A stretch of 34,692 nucleotides of DNA from a bacterium (GTDB taxonomy: Bacteria; 4484-113; JAFGCY01). Where the stretch lies: assembly GCA_016932385.1 (NCBI GenBank), contig JAFGCY010000092.1, positions 1 to 34,692 on the forward strand. Reading direction: 5' to 3'. Of this stretch, positions 32,980 to 34,692 are shown piece by piece (position 1 is the stretch's first letter; each line of letters starts with the position of its first letter). The notes beneath the pieces were generated by a model, which worked only from the letters and a program-made list of their open reading frames with translations, did no database searches and had not been told where the DNA came from. The position numbers and the translations under genes are program-made.

Positions 32980-34107
32980 GTGCTGAAAACCCTCGACCGT
33001 ATGATCTTGAGTGAGCTGTGGAGCCCCCTGCTGTTCGGCGTGGGACTTTTCTCGCTGCTGATCGTCTCGACGGTGGTGCTGCAGGACGCGCTGAAGTTCA
33101 TCCAGAAATACGATCTGCCGCCCAGCATGTTCTTCACCCTGGTCGGCTACGCGATCCCCCAGTTCGTGATGCTGGCGATTCCGATGGGCGTGCTGCTCGG
33201 GACGCTCTTAAGCGTCGGCCGCCTGAACAGCGACAACGAGATCATCGCGCTCAGAGCCTGCGGGATCAGCCTGACGCGGATCCTCGCGCCGTTCGTGATC
33301 GTCGGCCTGGTGCTGTCCTGCGTGACGTTTTTAGGCAACGAGCAGATCGTGCCGCACTGCAACACGCAGCTCAAGAACATCGAGTCCGCGGTAATCACCG
33401 GCGCCGAGGGCCTGGGGTCCCGCCAGCGGATCAGCTGGACGTTTTACAATCCCGATTCGGGCCAGCTGCAGTGGGTGCTGGTCGCCGGCGAGATCGAGGG
33501 CAACGAGCTCAGCGACGTTTCGCTGCTGTTCTTCGATGACCAAAACAAGTACAACAACTTCATGATCGAGGCCGACCGCGCCAAGTGGGACGACCAGGCC
33601 TGGACGCTGTACCACATGCGCCAGGTGATGCTGCACCGGCGCGAGGGGCAGAACGAGCAGCTGATCACGGAAGCCGAGGAGTTCGTCGTGCCGGGCTTCA
33701 ACATCGCGCCGGATTCGATGAAGCGGCGCATGCTGGCCACCGAGGACCTGACGATCCGCCAGCTGGACCAGATCATCCGGGATAAAATGAAGGAAGAGGG
33801 GCTGGCCGCCACCGACAAGGAGATCCTCAATTTCGCCACGGCGCTGCATTTCAAGTGGAGCATTCCGCTAACGCCGCTGTTTTTCGTGCTGATCGCCGTG
33901 CCGATGGCGATCATGCCGCAGCGCTCCAGCCGCGCAATGGGCATGGGCCTGGCCCTGGTCACGATCCTGGTCTATTACTCGATGTTCATTATCTGCCAGA
34001 AGGCGGGCTCGGCGGGCGTCTTGCCGCCGCCGGTGGCCGCCTGGGTGCCCAACGGCGTGCTGTTGGTGATCGGTATCGTGCTGATGCGGATGCGCGAACA
34101 TAACTAG
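32980..34107 (+). CDS. LptF/LptG-family lipopolysaccharide export permease
   Basis: 375 aa. Topology as in YjgP/YjgQ: three membrane helices at the N-terminus (to ~120), a periplasmic beta-jellyroll-like domain (about 130-270, TFYNPDSGQLQWVLVAGEIE) and three C-terminal helices. IPMGVLLGTLLSVGRLNSDNEIIALRACGIS (split here over the loop after TM2) is the conserved segment that contacts the LptB ATPase. FKWSIPLTPLFFVLIAVPMAI is the matching C-terminal motif. It extracts LPS from the inner membrane together with a second permease and LptB, neither in this window. GTG start directly after the -10 box. Whether it is F or G type cannot be told. Confidence 0.93.
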   Translation: MLKTLDRMILSELWSPLLFGVGLFSLLIVSTVVLQDALKFIQKYDLPPSMFFTLVGYAIPQFVMLAIPMGVLLGTLLSVGRLNSDNEIIALRACGISLTRILAPFVIVGLVLSCVTFLGNEQIVPHCNTQLKNIESAVITGAEGLGSRQRISWTFYNPDSGQLQWVLVAGEIEGNELSDVSLLFFDDQNKYNNFMIEADRAKWDDQAWTLYHMRQVMLHRREGQNEQLITEAEEFVVPGFNIAPDSMKRRMLATEDLTIRQLDQIIRDKMKEEGLAATDKEILNFATALHFKWSIPLTPLFFVLIAVPMAIMPQRSSRAMGMGLALVTILVYYSMFIICQKAGSAGVLPPPVAAWVPNGVLLVIGIVLMRMREHN

Positions 34108-34149
34108 CGCAATCCGGCGTAAAACGCCCTTAGAACGCCGTGAAACCCC

Positions 34150-34178
34150 TTGACACTCCAATAGAGTAAAGGTATACT
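34150..34178 (+). promoter_or_regulatory. Promoter of rpmB
   Basis: TTGACA (34150-34155), 17-bp spacer, TATACT (34173-34178): near-consensus housekeeping promoter. Transcription would start near 34185, leaving a leader of about 117 nt before rpmB. Confidence 0.88.
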
Positions 34179-34301
34179 CGCATACGCGGGAACCCTTGCG
34201 GTTTGTGGGCATACCGGGGCATACCTGCGCGCATTTGCGGCGCGGGTTACTCCGATGAACGCGACCTAAGGGCGAAGTCCGCGTTGGAAGGTATAGGTAA
34301 T

Positions 34302-34499
34302 ATGTCGAAAGTTTGCCCGATAACTGGAAAGAAAGCGCAGACCGGCTGCAACGTCTCGCACTCACAGCGCCATACCAAGCGCAAGTGGCAGCCGAACCTG
34401 GTCAAGGTCACGATGGTCGACGAGCACGGGCGCAAGGTGCGCATGCGTGTGTCGACGAAAGCGTTGCGGACGATGAACAAGGACGCGCGCGTTAAATAG
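34302..34499 (+). CDS. rpmB: 50S ribosomal protein L28
   Basis: 65 aa. MSKVCPITGKKAQTGCNVSH is the L28 N-terminus, followed by SQRHTKRKWQPNLVKVT and KVRMRVSTKALRTM, the rRNA-binding core. It lies near the peptidyl exit region of the large subunit. Two cysteines (C5, C16) lie close together, but no full zinc ribbon is seen. Start at ATG 34302 by homology; the weak AGGT-type ribosome site is at 34289-34296. The ~117-nt leader contains inverted repeats (AACGCG with CGCGTT, near 34258-34285). A strong terminator follows 27 nt after the stop. Confidence 0.96.
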   Translation: MSKVCPITGKKAQTGCNVSHSQRHTKRKWQPNLVKVTMVDEHGRKVRMRVSTKALRTMNKDARVK

Positions 34500-34525
34500 A
34501 CAACCCCTTTCATCTCAACCCTCCT

Positions 34526-34557
34526 AGCTCACCCGTCCCCTGGGTGAGCTTCTTTTT
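34526..34557 (+). terminator. Rho-independent terminator of rpmB
   Basis: AGCTCACCC (34526-34534), 7-nt loop, GGGTGAGCT (34542-34550): perfect 9-bp stem followed by TCTTTTTG. The clearest intrinsic terminator in the window. Confidence 0.93.
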
Positions 34558-34578
34558 GCGCGCAGGTATCCCAGCAGA

Positions 34579-34692
34579 GGCCGCGCTTGTGCGGCCCATC
34601 TAAGCAGAGCAAGCCCCCGTGCTTGCGTGAGCAAGGTTATGCGTGGGCAAGGTTAATGGTTAAAGGTGAAAGGTTTGACTTATCCCTTGCCC
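34579..34692. repeat. Repeat-rich tail of the window
   Basis: No gene. GGCCGC/GCGGCC hairpin (34579-34596), GCAAGC/GCTTGC inverted repeat (about 34609-34626), two direct copies of CGTG[A/G]GCAAGGTTA 16 bp apart (34626 and 34642), and GGGCAAGG (34645-34652) with CCTTGCCC (34685-34692), an inverted pair ending at the window edge. These resemble the palindromic cluster at 59-280 in kind but not in sequence. Confidence 0.5.

Noticed and set aside
32646..33137. 163-aa minus-strand frame before and across the lptF start
   Set aside because: It runs through several hairpins, overlaps lptF and its promoter, and resembles no family.

Overview
The window is bacterial chromosome, mostly GC-rich (low to mid 60s percent by eye), from an organism that cannot be named from the sequence alone. 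The LptF/LptG-type permease (32980-34107) points to a diderm with lipopolysaccharide-like export. Two lipoproteins with PKD, dockerin-like, cohesin-like and receptor-L/leucine-rich modules, a bacterial eRF1-like (baeRF) protein, a lone transketolase C-terminal half and many unrecognised membrane proteins suit an uncultivated diderm lineage. No phage, transposase, CRISPR array or rRNA was seen.

Layout. 1-361: no gene, a cluster of related palindromes. 362-2178: PadR-type repressor and a multispanning membrane protein in one overlapping operon behind a perfect palindromic operator. 2670-5816: large modular surface lipoprotein. 5849-11073: small membrane protein, mutS, baeRF and a nucleotidyltransferase whose stop codon overlaps that of baeRF. 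11280-15436: two divergently transcribed multispanning proteins and a leucine-rich lipoprotein. 15566-18669: TrmO-like protein, transketolase C-terminal half and M3-like metallopeptidase. 18770-19351: DinB-fold protein. 19365-22569: a leftward trio (alpha/beta hydrolase, small protein, strikingly AT-rich membrane protein) that looks at least partly acquired. 22801-23791: coiled-coil protein, Nudix protein, tRNA-Arg(ACG). 24009-27870: rpsO-pnp followed by a two-gene YeeE/YedE transporter. 27876-28565: secreted beta-helix-like protein. 28676-34499: gpmI, hppA, lptF-like gene and rpmB with a clear promoter and terminator.

How the genes work together: rpsO-pnp couples ribosome assembly and RNA decay, the usual bacterial arrangement. 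gpmI (glycolysis), hppA (pyrophosphate-driven ion pump), lptF and rpmB are independent housekeeping units in the same direction. The split YeeE/YedE pair should form one sulfur-compound channel. Many neighbouring genes are tail to tail with only a few bases between them.

The most interesting shared signal is regulatory. At least five genes (mutS, the nucleotidyltransferase, the membrane protein at 12590, gpmI and lptF) have a TATAAT-like -10 box ending only 6-8 nt before the start codon and no Shine-Dalgarno sequence, which predicts leaderless mRNAs. Other genes (rpsO, the two lipoproteins, hppA, the M3 peptidase) carry normal Shine-Dalgarno sequences, so both initiation modes seem to coexist. 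No single previously undescribed defence or biosynthetic system is evident. The baeRF gene and the hydrolase/small-protein/membrane-protein trio are the best candidates for unexplored function.
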